Shown: positions 25,605-37,040, counted from the stretch's first letter. The stretch: 64,000 nucleotides of DNA from JAUVXJ01 sp034411995 (GCA_034411995.1 DAOUME010000026.1:1054001-1118000); one strand, 5' to 3'. The notes: generated from the letters alone by a model not told the origin. A program made the numbers and translations.

Positions 25605-27560
25605 ATGAACGATTCCTATGACGTCATCGTCGTGGGCGCAGGCCATGCCGGATGCGAAGCGGCGCTGGCCGCGGCCCGGCTAGGCTGCCGCACCCTGCTG
25701 CTGACCATCAGCCTGGGGCACGTCGCTGAGATGCCCTGTAACCCCAGCGTGGGCGGACCGGCGAAAGCGCACCTGACCCGGGAGATCGGGGCTCTGGGCG
25801 GCGAACAGGCCAGAAACATCGACCGTACGTCCATTCAGATTCGCCTCTTGAACGAGAGCAAAGGACCGGCGGTTCACGCCCTCAGAGCCCAGGCAGACCG
25901 GCGCCTCTACTCCACCACCATGAGGAACACCCTGGAAACCACCTCCGGCCTCGATCTGAGACAGGCCATGGTACAGAAGCTTTTGGTCAGGCACGACAGG
26001 GTCGAAGGCGTGCTCACCGCCGATGGCGACCGCTACTCCGCCAGGACAGTCGTCCTCACCACGGGGACCTTCCTCAACGCTCGCCTCACGAGAGGCCAAC
26101 ACGTCTGGCCCGGTGGTCGAGACGGAGAGCAGCCAGCCATCGGCCTCTCCCAGTGCCTCAGAGATCTGGGCTTCAGGGTCGAGAGGCTGAAGACGGACAC
26201 GCCTCCTCGTGTAGATGCTCGCACCGTGGATTTCGCCAAGACCGATGTCCAGTTCGGCAGCGAGTCCCCTCTCTACTTCAGTTTCGTGTACCCTGAGGCC
26301 GGCCTCGGGCCGCCCGAACCATTGCTGGCGCAGCGCGCTCCCAACCCGGTCTACCCCATACCCTGGCAGACACAGTGGCATCCACAGCTACCCTGCTACC
26401 TGGTCCACACCAACCAGCAAACCCACGACGTGATCACCTCCAACCTCCATCGAGCTCCACTGTACGACGGAACCATCGAGGCCAGCGGACCTCGCTACTG
26501 CCCCAGCATCGAGATCAGGATACCCAGGTTCCCCGACAAGCGCTCTCATCAACTCTTCCTGGAACCAGAAGGCTGGCACACCAACCAGGTGTATGTCCAG
26601 GGAGCCTACACCAGCCTGCCCGAGGACGTGCAGCTAGCTATGCTGCGCACTATTCCTGCCCTCCGGCAGGTGGAGGTTCTTCGCTACGGCTACGCCGTCG
26701 AGTACGACTACGTGCCTCCCTCTCAGATTTCCGCTGCTCTGGAGACCAGGCTGGTGGAGGGCCTGTACCACGCCGGGCAGATCAACGGCACGTCTGGCTA
26801 CGAAGAGGCCGCTGCGCAGGGGCTTCTGGCCGGCATCAACGCCGCTCGCAAGGTACGCGGCGAACCCGCCGTCATCTTCGGTCGCGGCGACGCGTACATC
26901 GGCGTTCTCATCGACGACCTGGTGACCAAAGATATCACTGAGCCCTACCGCATGATGACCTCTCGCGCGGAGTACCGGCTCCTGCTGCGCCAGGACAACG
27001 CCGATCTCCGCTTGTCGCCCATCGGCTACGACACCGGCCTCGTAAACCCGCAGCGGCACCAGGCCGTGGAGAGGAAACGAAGGGCCATAGAAGCGGAGCT
27101 GACGCGCCTCGGTCAGACCTGGCTGCGCCCCACAGTGGAGACCAATGGACAACTTGCAGCCTGGGACCTCCCCCCTCTGCACGACGGCGTCAACGCTCTC
27201 CAGTTCTTGCGGCGGCCTGAAGCTACGTACGCCATGCTCCACAAACTGGCGCCCGCCTGCGAACGATTGGTGCCCGATGCCGTACAGCAAGTAACCATCG
27301 AGGCCAAATATGCCGGCTACATCGAGAAACAGCTTCTGCAAGTGGAGCGCATGCGTCGTCTGGAGAACCACCGCATACCCGACTCCTTCGACTACGACAC
27401 CGTTGCGGGCATGAGAACGGAGGCCCAAGAGAAACTGAGCCGCTTCCGCCCCGCGACCGTAGGCCAGGCCTCCCGCATCAGCGGGGTGAACCCGGCTGAC
27501 ATCTCCATCCTCCTCATCTACCTGGCGCGCCCCTCGGCCCGGCAGGCCAGACGCCACTGA
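25605..27560 (+). CDS. mnmG: tRNA uridine-5-carboxymethylaminomethyl modification enzyme MnmG (GidA)
   Basis: A 651-residue FAD enzyme that with MnmE modifies wobble uridine 34 of certain tRNAs. The N-terminal dinucleotide motif VVGAGHAGCEAALAAARLG is diagnostic, as are the MPCNPSVGGPAKAHL segment and the C-terminal helical domain (RIPDSFDYDTVAGMRTEA region and SRISGVNPADISILLIYL). All are at expected positions and the length is slightly above the usual 620-630. The start has no strong Shine-Dalgarno site but matches the family N-terminus exactly. It appears to be a single-gene transcript from the promoter at 25548, closed by the hairpin at 27635. Confidence 0.96.
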   Translation: MNDSYDVIVVGAGHAGCEAALAAARLGCRTLLLTISLGHVAEMPCNPSVGGPAKAHLTREIGALGGEQARNIDRTSIQIRLLNESKGPAVHALRAQADRRLYSTTMRNTLETTSGLDLRQAMVQKLLVRHDRVEGVLTADGDRYSARTVVLTTGTFLNARLTRGQHVWPGGRDGEQPAIGLSQCLRDLGFRVERLKTDTPPRVDARTVDFAKTDVQFGSESPLYFSFVYPEAGLGPPEPLLAQRAPNPVYPIPWQTQWHPQLPCYLVHTNQQTHDVITSNLHRAPLYDGTIEASGPRYCPSIEIRIPRFPDKRSHQLFLEPEGWHTNQVYVQGAYTSLPEDVQLAMLRTIPALRQVEVLRYGYAVEYDYVPPSQISAALETRLVEGLYHAGQINGTSGYEEAAAQGLLAGINAARKVRGEPAVIFGRGDAYIGVLIDDLVTKDITEPYRMMTSRAEYRLLLRQDNADLRLSPIGYDTGLVNPQRHQAVERKRRAIEAELTRLGQTWLRPTVETNGQLAAWDLPPLHDGVNALQFLRRPEATYAMLHKLAPACERLVPDAVQQVTIEAKYAGYIEKQLLQVERMRRLENHRIPDSFDYDTVAGMRTEAQEKLSRFRPATVGQASRISGVNPADISILLIYLARPSARQARRH

Positions 27561-27634
27561 GGTCTGTGGGCCCCACTGATGCTGTCATGTGCACCGCGAG
27601 GCAGAGACCTGCGCCACGGGAACACGTGTAGAAA

Positions 27635-27662
27635 GGGTGGGGGCACGAAACCGCCCCCACCC
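27635..27662. terminator. strong hairpin between convergent mnmG and bactofilin-like gene
   Basis: GGGTGGGGGC (27635-27644) pairs perfectly with 27653-27662 around an 8-base loop. It lies between two convergent genes, so it probably ends both transcripts. It lacks a long T-run but is preceded by GAAA, which gives a short U-rich end on the minus strand. Confidence 0.65.
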
Positions 27663-27709
27663 TCGGTACTCAGAGCTCGAGGCTGGATCCAGAGCTGGCC
27701 AAGAAGACC

Positions 27710-29080
27710 CTAAGCCGAGCCCGCTCCCTTGGGCTTGTAGATGCGCACCCAGGCCAGCAGCCAGATCGCACCGAGTCCGAAGATGGTGACCACGAAGCTG
27801 AACAGCGCACCCAGGAAGGGGATGCTCCTCACCAGCGCGAAGATAACCAGCCCGATGAGGAGAGGAATCAATCCCAGCGCCCTGTCCACCCACCCCGAGG
27901 CGATGTTCTTCAGGATCAGCCAGCCGACGAGATAGCTGAAGGCTACCTTGGTGATGTAGATGGCGATGATGGAGAAGCCTACAACCAGAGCACTCTCCAA
28001 CACCATGAAGATACCAGCGATGGGGAAGACCAGACCACCGAGCGTAGCCAACCCCGCGATGACGAGCAGCACGATCATGACTATGAACAGCGCCGGAACT
28101 GCAACGAAGAACGCCAACCACACAGCAAAGCCCCAACCCATGCTGTGCAGCGGCTTTTCCTTCCAGTGTCGCACCACTTCCTTGAACCACTTGGGAGCGA
28201 GCCACAGCAGCAGCACTCCGATGATCAGCAGCGTCACGAAGTTGCGCACCATGCCTACGATCCAGCCGACGAACCAGGTCACCACAGCCATCGCGGTCAG
28301 CGCGCCAGCAGGGACCTCGGGCACCTCTACCTCAGGCGCCTCCACCTCCTCTGGCACGGGCGTCTGGTAGACGATGGCTCCACCCACGACCTCATCCGGC
28401 ACGTCCACGGTCACCGGGCTGGTGTAGATCAGTTTCCCATCTATCTGGGCGTCCTCATCTACCTTCAGCCCAGGCCCGATGATGCGTTCGGGCACGTAGG
28501 GATTCCACATGCGCATGAACACGCTCCACTGTTCGAACTCGGGGTCTGGCTCCTCGACCTCTGCCTCCAGATCACCCGAGACGTGGCCCGAGATCTCAAG
28601 CCCGGCGACCGCAGCCTTGACGTCGCCCGCGACCTCTCCATCCAGCAGTGCCTGATACCCGGCCACGAACACGTCGCTGGCGATGGCGCTGCCCGGCTCC
28701 GCCCCGAACCCGAACCCCGCGGCGAACAGATCGTCGCCCACCTGACCACCGGGACCGAGCTTCAAATCGCTCCCGGCGAAGCGTACGTCGTCGGCCACCG
28801 TGCCGTTGATCTGAACCTCGCCGCCAGCAGCCCAGAGGTCCCCCTCGATGACGCCATTGATAACTATCTCGCCGCCCGCGGCGATCAGGTCGCCATGCAC
28901 GGTGGCGTTGACCGTGATGGAGCCCGCGAATAGATACAGGTCGTCGTCCACGTCCTCGTCGATGACGATGACGTCCTTGGTCCTCACATCGGCCGCCAGA
29001 ACGGGCGCGGCCAGGACCAGGCAGGCCAGCGCCAGCAGCCCCAACACGATGAAGAACCTTCGTGAGCGGTGCTTCGTCAT
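27710..29080 (-). CDS. exported polymer-forming (bactofilin-like) membrane protein
   Basis: A 456-residue protein with a signal peptide (ending near AAPVLAAD), an extracytoplasmic domain of repeating GDLIAAGGEIVINGVIEGDL-type units (residues about 35-180) and four or more C-terminal membrane helices. The repeats resemble the right-handed beta-helix of bactofilins (polymer-forming cytoskeletal family), but bactofilins are normally cytoplasmic. AAGGAGGAG precedes the ATG at 29080. A linker rich in Glu/Val/Pro (VPEEVEAPEVEVPEVP) joins the two halves. The biological role is not known; envelope organisation is a guess. The promoter is at 29202-29230. Confidence 0.82.
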   Translation of the reverse strand: MTKHRSRRFFIVLGLLALACLVLAAPVLAADVRTKDVIVIDEDVDDDLYLFAGSITVNATVHGDLIAAGGEIVINGVIEGDLWAAGGEVQINGTVADDVRFAGSDLKLGPGGQVGDDLFAAGFGFGAEPGSAIASDVFVAGYQALLDGEVAGDVKAAVAGLEISGHVSGDLEAEVEEPDPEFEQWSVFMRMWNPYVPERIIGPGLKVDEDAQIDGKLIYTSPVTVDVPDEVVGGAIVYQTPVPEEVEAPEVEVPEVPAGALTAMAVVTWFVGWIVGMVRNFVTLLIIGVLLLWLAPKWFKEVVRHWKEKPLHSMGWGFAVWLAFFVAVPALFIVMIVLLVIAGLATLGGLVFPIAGIFMVLESALVVGFSIIAIYITKVAFSYLVGWLILKNIASGWVDRALGLIPLLIGLVIFALVRSIPFLGALFSFVVTIFGLGAIWLLAWVRIYKPKGAGSA

Positions 29081-29201
29081 CTCGACTCCTCCTTATCTCT
29101 CCTCCTCTTCAGAGACTCCTCGCCAGGGCACGATGCGCGGGCATCGGCAGTTCCGGAGTTGCCCCTCGGGCACCGGTCTGAACCGCCGCCGGGTCACAGT
29201 C

Positions 29202-29230
29202 ACTATACCCTTCCTAACCCTCAGGAACAA
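29202..29230 (-). promoter_or_regulatory. promoter of the bactofilin-like gene
   Basis: On the minus strand TTGTTC, 17 bases, TATAGT, about 115 bases before the ATG at 29080. Confidence 0.55.
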
Positions 29231-29241
29231 GAAAGGTCCCT

Positions 29242-31761
29242 CTATGGTTCAACCACCTCGATGCCGCCCAGGGCGAAGCTGTTCTCCCATCCAGCCGACG
29301 ACCAGATGGGGACGGTCTCCCACCTCCCCGCTGCTCCCGTGGTTTCCAGGCGCAGGGCCAACTCGTAGCGACCAGACGACGACGCCTGAGGGACCTCGAT
29401 CGCACACAGATCGCGCACCAACTCCTCTCGCTCCCAGTTGATGCTGGGGTATTCACTGCTCAGGCACCCGGCTCCCTCGCTCGCCAAACGCCCGGCTTCG
29501 TCCCTCAGTTCCAGCCGCGCTTCCATCAAGGGCAGGGGCACGCCCCAGGCGCGCCAGTAGAGCTGCACCTCTGCTGTGCTGCCCGGCTGAACCTCCAATG
29601 AAGACAATTCGTAGCCCGTCAACTGGACCAGATCTCCGAAGTTGGCCCAGGGCTCGTACTGCATCTTCGGAGTCGGTGGAGGTACCAGGGGCCTCATCAC
29701 CCTGACACTCCCAATGGCCGATCCGGTCGAGAGCAGATCAGCGCCGCGCTCCGTGGACGGGTCGTACACGTCGAGAATCAGACTGTACTGCACCGGGGGC
29801 GCCCCAGGCGGAATCGGGACCTCGACCACCTGGGGGGCCGAGGTCACGTCCACTGCCAACGTCGTAGAGGCGACCACGTCCGTCCACACGTCGAGATCCG
29901 CTCCCTCCAGCGTCAGGCCAAGCCGTGCCTCCAGGGCTGTGCCCACCTCACCTTCCGTTTGCCAGTGCAGGTCAAGACGCAGGCTGTCCCCGGCGTGCAC
30001 CAGTGCCGGCGCGTCGAATCCCGCCAGCTTCAGTCCGTCAGCGACGTCTACATCGAGAGAATGATACACCGGGTCTGCGTCGTATTCTGGCTCGCGCGCG
30101 GTCAGGTAGCACTGCACCCGCATGTAGCTATCTCCGACGAACTCCTCCTCCCCGAGCAGGCGTCCGTGCTCCTCGAGCCAGGACCGGATCAACCCGTGAG
30201 GGTCGGTCACCGTATCGTAGATGCGGTACACCCACACCCGGTCGTGGTGGGCGAAGAGCCTTTCCAGCGCACGGGTTGTCTCCTCCTCATCCGTGGCGTA
30301 GAAGTCTGACGCGGGATCGCCCCAGCCGAGCCTCTCGTCGCCTCCCACGGTGCCTGTCTGCACGAGTATCACTCCTTCCGGCTCCTCACCAGGCCGGTAG
30401 TCGACCAGCCGTCCCCGCCAGGCGATGTCCCCATGGTAGTAGTAGAGGAAGGGCGGATAGGCGTACCCGGCATTGATGAGCACGGCGTCTCCAGGGGCGA
30501 TCCTCCGCTCGAGATAGCTCACGGCCCCTCGATGATCGTCCGCCGCATACTGTGGATCGAAGTGAAAGCGGTAGATGGAGTAACCAGAGGCCAACCCGAT
30601 CACCGCCAGACTGACGGGCACCGCCGCCCGCCACCTTCGCCCCAGCTCCACCAGACCCAGCGCCATCAGCAGATAGAACGGCGGCGAGTAGGTGAACGCG
30701 TACCTGACGTGAAAGAGGGGCGTTCGCCACGACAGGAAGTATATCACCAGCAGAGGAGCCACGGTGTAGCCACCCAGCAGGCTACCCCTGGCCCATCCTC
30801 GATCTCCCCTCGCTGCGCTGAGCAGGCCCAGCAGGTAAAGGGCGAACATGAAGGACAGCACCGGCCAGACCAGCAGGCTATCAGCATCCACGGACTGCCC
30901 CAGAGAGAGGGCTGTCCAGGACTCGACGATCACTGTTCCCAGGTCGGTGAACCCGCGCCAGGGAGGGACGGGGGGGTAAAGCGCCTGCCGTACCGCTACC
31001 GGTAACCAGGGAGCGTAGAGCACCAGCACCAGGACCTGGGCCAGCGCCCAGCGCCCCAGCCTCAGAGGCTGCTCCCGCTTCCTGTATTTGCCAGCCAGCC
31101 ACCAGGCGACGACGAACAGGTTCTCGAACAGCAGCAGGAAGGCGAAGTAATACAGTGTGTACAGTCCCGCGGCTGCGGAGAGGATGTACCCCAGCCAGAA
31201 CCGCCAGAGCCTGTTGCCGCTCCCAGGCTGGCTTCTCGTGTCAGTTCCGTGCCGTCCCCCTCCTCGTCCGGTCAGGCCCGCCAGCCTCATCAGGCAGTAC
31301 AGGGAGATCAGGCCCAGAAAAGCTCCCAGGGTGTACATCCGTACCTCCTGGGAGTACCAGAGGTTGAAGGGAGAAAGGGCCAGCAGGAAGGCCGCCAGCA
31401 AGCCCGCTGGCCTGCCGTAGACGTCGGCGCCCAGTCGGTAGCAGGCGGCGATGATCAGTATCCCGAAGATCAGTGACAAGAACGCAGCGGAGAACTCGCT
31501 ACTACCAGCAACCCTGACCCAGAAGTGCAGCAAGTAGTAGTAGAGAGGAGGGTGGATGTCCCCAGCAGTGTGCTGCGTGAGACCCCTCAGGTCCTGCGTC
31601 GCCAGATGAATACTCACCGCCTCGTCGTACCATAAGCTCTGATAGCCGAGACGGTAGAGGCGCAACCCGAAAGCGCAGAGGATAACGAGCACCAACAGGG
31701 CCACCACGCCCTTGGAAGAGTCCCCTCGAGCCGCCCGTCTCAGTGAGTTCGCCCCCCTCAT
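29242..31761 (-). CDS. large GT39-type membrane glycosyltransferase
   Basis: About 839 residues. The N-terminal half is a polytopic GT-C glycosyltransferase of the GT39/PMT type: after the first helix comes YQSLWYDEAVSIHL, the Asp-Glu pair of which is the expected catalytic acid site, then GDIHPPLYYYLLHFW and about ten further helices. The C-terminal 300 residues are outside-facing beta-sandwich repeats beginning around VADGLKLAGFDAPALVHAGD, ending with IWSSAGWENSFALGGIEVVE. It would transfer a sugar from a lipid-phosphate donor to a protein or glycan on the outer face. Start at 31761 (MRGANSLRRAARG) is chosen just before the first helix; the frame extends to 31956. It is a relative of 60101-62317. 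Confidence 0.82.
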   Translation of the reverse strand: MRGANSLRRAARGDSSKGVVALLVLVILCAFGLRLYRLGYQSLWYDEAVSIHLATQDLRGLTQHTAGDIHPPLYYYLLHFWVRVAGSSEFSAAFLSLIFGILIIAACYRLGADVYGRPAGLLAAFLLALSPFNLWYSQEVRMYTLGAFLGLISLYCLMRLAGLTGRGGGRHGTDTRSQPGSGNRLWRFWLGYILSAAAGLYTLYYFAFLLLFENLFVVAWWLAGKYRKREQPLRLGRWALAQVLVLVLYAPWLPVAVRQALYPPVPPWRGFTDLGTVIVESWTALSLGQSVDADSLLVWPVLSFMFALYLLGLLSAARGDRGWARGSLLGGYTVAPLLVIYFLSWRTPLFHVRYAFTYSPPFYLLMALGLVELGRRWRAAVPVSLAVIGLASGYSIYRFHFDPQYAADDHRGAVSYLERRIAPGDAVLINAGYAYPPFLYYYHGDIAWRGRLVDYRPGEEPEGVILVQTGTVGGDERLGWGDPASDFYATDEEETTRALERLFAHHDRVWVYRIYDTVTDPHGLIRSWLEEHGRLLGEEEFVGDSYMRVQCYLTAREPEYDADPVYHSLDVDVADGLKLAGFDAPALVHAGDSLRLDLHWQTEGEVGTALEARLGLTLEGADLDVWTDVVASTTLAVDVTSAPQVVEVPIPPGAPPVQYSLILDVYDPSTERGADLLSTGSAIGSVRVMRPLVPPPTPKMQYEPWANFGDLVQLTGYELSSLEVQPGSTAEVQLYWRAWGVPLPLMEARLELRDEAGRLASEGAGCLSSEYPSINWEREELVRDLCAIEVPQASSSGRYELALRLETTGAAGRWETVPIWSSAGWENSFALGGIEVVEP

Positions 31762-31842
31762 GCTCCGCACCTGGGCCTTCCGCCACGAGTCGCTTTGCTG
31801 CCCCTCTGCAATCCTAGCACACCTCCATGCGCACCACCAGCT

Positions 31843-31871
31843 TTCGACCTCAGCGCAAGATGTGATATAAT
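31843..31871 (+). promoter_or_regulatory. extended -10 promoter of the unknown/cobO/mutase operon
   Basis: TATAAT at 31866-31871 is preceded by TGA at 31863 (extended -10, TGnTATAAT). A poor -35 (TTCGAC) sits 17 bases upstream. Transcription would start near 31878. Confidence 0.55.
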
Positions 31872-31915
31872 CTGCAGCCGCCGGATCAGTTGCATCAACC
31901 TCATGGTACTGCCTA

Positions 31916-32779
31916 GTGAGACAGCCACTCCTTTTCGGCTTGCTGCTCATCGCCATCGCGGGCGGGCTGACGGCCTGGCTCTATCGCGGCCTGGTCATGA
32001 GCCTGGTCGTCAGGTTCCTGGCCTCGCGCCTCCCCAACGCCGCCAAGCGTCGTGGATTGAGCATACGCCTGGGCGAGCAGAAAGGAGACTGGATCCGGTT
32101 TGCGCTCCAGGCTGACCTGGGCAAGACCCTGTCCCGGGTCGTGGGGCATCCGGTAGAAGGGGCGGCGTACTCCCGCTTCGGAGGCTTCAACCTCAACCAT
32201 CTCTACTCGGATTTTATGAACCCGGAGTCCCCCTATTACCAGTCCTGGCTGGGAGCTTACGTCGTCTTCGACAGCCAGCAGCACCAGGCTTTCGGCTTCG
32301 ACGATCAGGGAACATTCGTCGAGGATCAGGTGCTGGCCGTTCTCGAGGCAGATCAGCGCCTGGTCTACCGCAGCGCCGGCTGCCCGCACAGGTTCCCCGA
32401 TGGGAACGCCGTGCAATTGAGGGGCCACCTGAGCGGAGAGCGCAAAGAGGAAAACGGCCTGGCCTGGTGGTGCATCTCAGGCCAAGCGGATACCTGGTCG
32501 GCCTACCACAAGGGCACCAAACCTGACGCCAGCCGCCTTCGCAGCAGGGTCTACGGCAAGGTCCCTCACTCAGCCAGCCACGAGGTGGACGAGTTCCACC
32601 CACTGCGCTATCGTGGGGAGTTCTGGATGCGCTACTTCCCCGAGTACAAGGCAACGTGTGCCAAGTTCTACATCTGCCCGCAGTACACTGACCGGGGCGG
32701 AAACGACGTGACCGAGGGACGAGGTATTGCTCCCGAGTGTCGGAGACTGCTGCGCAACGTCACTTTTACTCATGGCTAG
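31916..32779 (+). CDS. unknown membrane-anchored protein
   Basis: A 287-residue protein that I cannot assign to a family. Residues about 4-36 form one or two hydrophobic segments (LLFGLLLIAIAGGLTAWLY), the rest is soluble and rich in Trp, Tyr, Arg and Glu with six or so scattered Cys (GCPHRF, AWWCISG, ATCAKFYIC, APECRRLL). GTG at 31916 follows the extended -10 promoter; no strong Shine-Dalgarno is visible. Its end abuts the cob(I)alamin adenosyltransferase, and it may be part of the same operon as the mutase subunit. Function unknown. Confidence 0.6.
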   Translation: MRQPLLFGLLLIAIAGGLTAWLYRGLVMSLVVRFLASRLPNAAKRRGLSIRLGEQKGDWIRFALQADLGKTLSRVVGHPVEGAAYSRFGGFNLNHLYSDFMNPESPYYQSWLGAYVVFDSQQHQAFGFDDQGTFVEDQVLAVLEADQRLVYRSAGCPHRFPDGNAVQLRGHLSGERKEENGLAWWCISGQADTWSAYHKGTKPDASRLRSRVYGKVPHSASHEVDEFHPLRYRGEFWMRYFPEYKATCAKFYICPQYTDRGGNDVTEGRGIAPECRRLLRNVTFTHG

Positions 32780-32786
32780 GAAGACC

Positions 32787-33314
32787 ATGGCATCGAGGAC
32801 AGGTCTCATCCAGGTCTATACGGGCGAGGGCAAGGGCAAGACCACCGCGGCTCTGGGCCAGGCCATGCGTGCGGCTGGCCAGGGTCTCAAGGTCTACATC
32901 GTCCAGTTCATGAAGGGCTGGCCCCACTACGGCGAGTTGACCACCGTGGGCCAGCATCCCTCCGTGACTATCGAGCAGTTTGGTCGCCCGGACTACGTGG
33001 ACAAGAACAACCCTGACCCCGAGGACTTCCGCCTGGCCAAAGCGGCGTTGGAGCGGGGACGGGAGGTGCTCACCAGTGGCAAGTACGACCTGGTGATCCT
33101 GGACGAGGTCAACGTGGCCCTGGAGTGGAACCTGATCCAGCTAGACGATCTGCTGTCACTCCTCGATCAGAAGCCAGAAGACGTGGAGCTGATCTTGACC
33201 GGCCGCTACGCTCATGCTGAGGTCATCGCTCGCGCTGACCTGGTGACCGAGATGCGCGAGATCAAGCATCCCTACCACCAAGGCATCGTCAGTCGCCGAG
33301 GCATTGAATACTGA
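32787..33314 (+). CDS. cobO: cob(I)yrinic acid a,c-diamide adenosyltransferase (CobO/BtuR type)
   Basis: A 175-residue ATP-dependent corrinoid adenosyltransferase. The signature is LIQVYTGEGKGKTTAALGQA, with the P-loop GEGKGKT that binds ATP in a reversed way, then the conserved VYIVQFMKGW and the DEVNVALEW block. It forms adenosylcobalamin from reduced corrinoid. I chose ATG at 32787 because AGGAAG lies six bases upstream; an earlier ATG at 32772 would overlap the preceding gene. The next gene, 12 bases on, is an AdoCbl-dependent mutase subunit, so this enzyme probably supplies or repairs its cofactor. Confidence 0.92.
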   Translation: MASRTGLIQVYTGEGKGKTTAALGQAMRAAGQGLKVYIVQFMKGWPHYGELTTVGQHPSVTIEQFGRPDYVDKNNPDPEDFRLAKAALERGREVLTSGKYDLVILDEVNVALEWNLIQLDDLLSLLDQKPEDVELILTGRYAHAEVIARADLVTEMREIKHPYHQGIVSRRGIEY

Positions 33315-33326
33315 GGAGAGATCCAG

Positions 33327-35006
<1,680 letters not shown>

Positions 35007-35357
35007 TCGCGGGCCTTGCGCCGGGCGACCGCGACTCAGGTTCGTGCACCGCTGGCGAACCGGTCACGTGGTTCGTCCTCATCGGTGCCGTCCCTTCGGT
35101 CCGGCATCGCGCGAGGTGAGCAACCGGAGTGAGCTGCGATAGCTCTTTCTACGACTTTGGTGGCCCACTTGCCAACATGAGCCACCTCGGCTACGATACG
35201 CACCACTTCTGGCCCAGTGCGTCCTGAGCCAAATCGGTCTGCGCATGACCTACAACCCTGGCAGAGGAGTTGGCTGCTATCTGGTGATCCAGGAGAGAAC
35301 GCCAGACTTGTGGACACAACCCGCAAAGAAGACGCATCTTGGCAAGGAGTCGCTGCC
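35007..35357. other. intergenic stretch before the 5'-nucleotidase gene
   Basis: About 350 bases without a convincing gene, known RNA or strong promoter. The reading frame upstream of 35358 is open to 35217 but its residues are not family-like. Confidence 0.45.
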
Positions 35358-36830
35358 ATGAGAACCAAGAGATTCACTGTCCTGCACTCCAATGACATGC
35401 ATGGAGACTTCCTGGCTGAGGTTCAGGGCGCTGAGGGCAACCTGATCGGCGGACTGGCCTTGCTCTCAGGCTACATCAACAAGGTCCGGCGGGAAGAGCA
35501 GAACGTACTGTACGTGATCTCGGGTGACATGCTCCAGGGCTCCATCATCGACGCCGAGTATCGAGGCATCTCCACCATCGAGATCATGAACTACCTGGCC
35601 CCTGACGTGGTCACCATCGGCAACCACGAGGTGGACTACGGGCTGCCTCACCTGCTCTTCCTGGAGAAGATGGCCAACTTTCCCATCGTCAACGCCAACC
35701 TGTACATCAGAAAGTACAACAGGCGGCTGATGCGACCATACCTGGTCCTCAATGTGGCCGGGTTTGACATCATGTTCATCGGCATCATCACCGAAGCGGT
35801 CCTTCAATCGTTGAAGATGGACCAGCAGATCGCCACCTTCATCTCCCTGGAGGACGCCAGCCTGGAAGTGGGCAAGATCTGCAACGCGTACAAGGATGAG
35901 GACATAGATCTGACTGTCCTCCTGACCCACATCGGATTCGAATCTGACAAGGAACTGGCAACCCTGCTGAATCCGGAGTGGGGCGTGGACATGATCATCG
36001 GTGGCCATTCACACACCATTCTGGACCAGCCAGCCGTGGTCAATGACATACTCATCGCCCAGGCGGGCACCGGCACAGACCAGATCGGGCGTTTCGACAT
36101 CGTGGTGGACGACGACACCAACAGCATCGTGGAGTGGACATGGCGACTCATTCCCATCGACAACCGCATCGCGGGGCCAGACGAGGAGCTCACGGAGTTC
36201 ATCGATTCCTTCAAGGAGCAGGTGGACCGTAAATACAATACTGTGGTCAGCCGTCTTGCACGGAAGCTGACTCACCCTCGACGAGAAGAGGAGACTGCGC
36301 TCGGCAATCTGTTCGCAGACATCTTCGCCCAGCGCGCGCAGGTCGACGTCATGTTTCTGGGCAGCGGTTCCATCCGCGGCACGGAACTGGGCCCCCTGGT
36401 CACTCTCGGTGACCTGAGAAGCATCTTCGCCTTCGATGACACTTTGTTCAAGCTGGCGGTGACCGGTGCCCAGCTAAGACAGATCTTCTCTCACATCATG
36501 CGGCTTGAGAACAGGGACAGCGAGGGGGAGTGCTACCAGGTGAATCACGGAGTAAGGGCTGTCTACTCCGACGCCGCCGGAGAGCTCCAGGACCTGACCA
36601 TCCAGGGCCAGCCGGTGCAGGATGATGGGCAGTATACCATCTGCTTGCAGGGGTACCACTTCACCAACTGCCGGCCGAATCTCAGCCTGGACTCGGAAGC
36701 GTTGACCACGTTGCAGCCAGCCCATGTCGTCACCACGTCGGCCCGCGACGTGCTCGAAGAGTACCTCAGAGGCAACCAGAACCTCAAGAGCCAGGTGGAG
36801 GGGAGACTGATCTACAACCCCACGCCGTGA
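35358..36830 (+). CDS. 5'-nucleotidase/metallophosphatase-like protein (UshA/YfkN family), no signal peptide
   Basis: A 490-residue two-domain phosphoesterase. The N-terminal metallophosphatase domain shows HSNDMHGDF, SGDMLQGS, GNHEVDYG and IGGHSHT, the standard dimetal ligands; the C-terminal 5_nucleotid_C domain shows LGSGSIRG and a Phe-rich substrate region. Family members hydrolyse nucleotides, cyclic nucleotides or UDP-sugars. The ATG at 35358 has AAGGAG nine bases upstream and starts right at the first motif, so there is no export signal and the enzyme should be cytoplasmic, unlike UshA. No obvious operon partner. Confidence 0.88.
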   Translation: MRTKRFTVLHSNDMHGDFLAEVQGAEGNLIGGLALLSGYINKVRREEQNVLYVISGDMLQGSIIDAEYRGISTIEIMNYLAPDVVTIGNHEVDYGLPHLLFLEKMANFPIVNANLYIRKYNRRLMRPYLVLNVAGFDIMFIGIITEAVLQSLKMDQQIATFISLEDASLEVGKICNAYKDEDIDLTVLLTHIGFESDKELATLLNPEWGVDMIIGGHSHTILDQPAVVNDILIAQAGTGTDQIGRFDIVVDDDTNSIVEWTWRLIPIDNRIAGPDEELTEFIDSFKEQVDRKYNTVVSRLARKLTHPRREEETALGNLFADIFAQRAQVDVMFLGSGSIRGTELGPLVTLGDLRSIFAFDDTLFKLAVTGAQLRQIFSHIMRLENRDSEGECYQVNHGVRAVYSDAAGELQDLTIQGQPVQDDGQYTICLQGYHFTNCRPNLSLDSEALTTLQPAHVVTTSARDVLEEYLRGNQNLKSQVEGRLIYNPTP

Positions 36831-37040
36831 GCCCCCTGCGGCCCACTCGACGCCGTGTCTAGTGCGCCCATCGGATCGGACATCGCTCTCTGATGGGCGC
36901 CAGCCAGGGACACGTGCCATCCCCAGACGGCCAACCAGGAGGCAGGGATCACGATGGTGTCGTGTCTGGCCATGGATACACATCCAGGACCACGCCGGGA
37001 GGCGTGACCCTCAGACAACTCATGGAATGGAGTACAGGCC

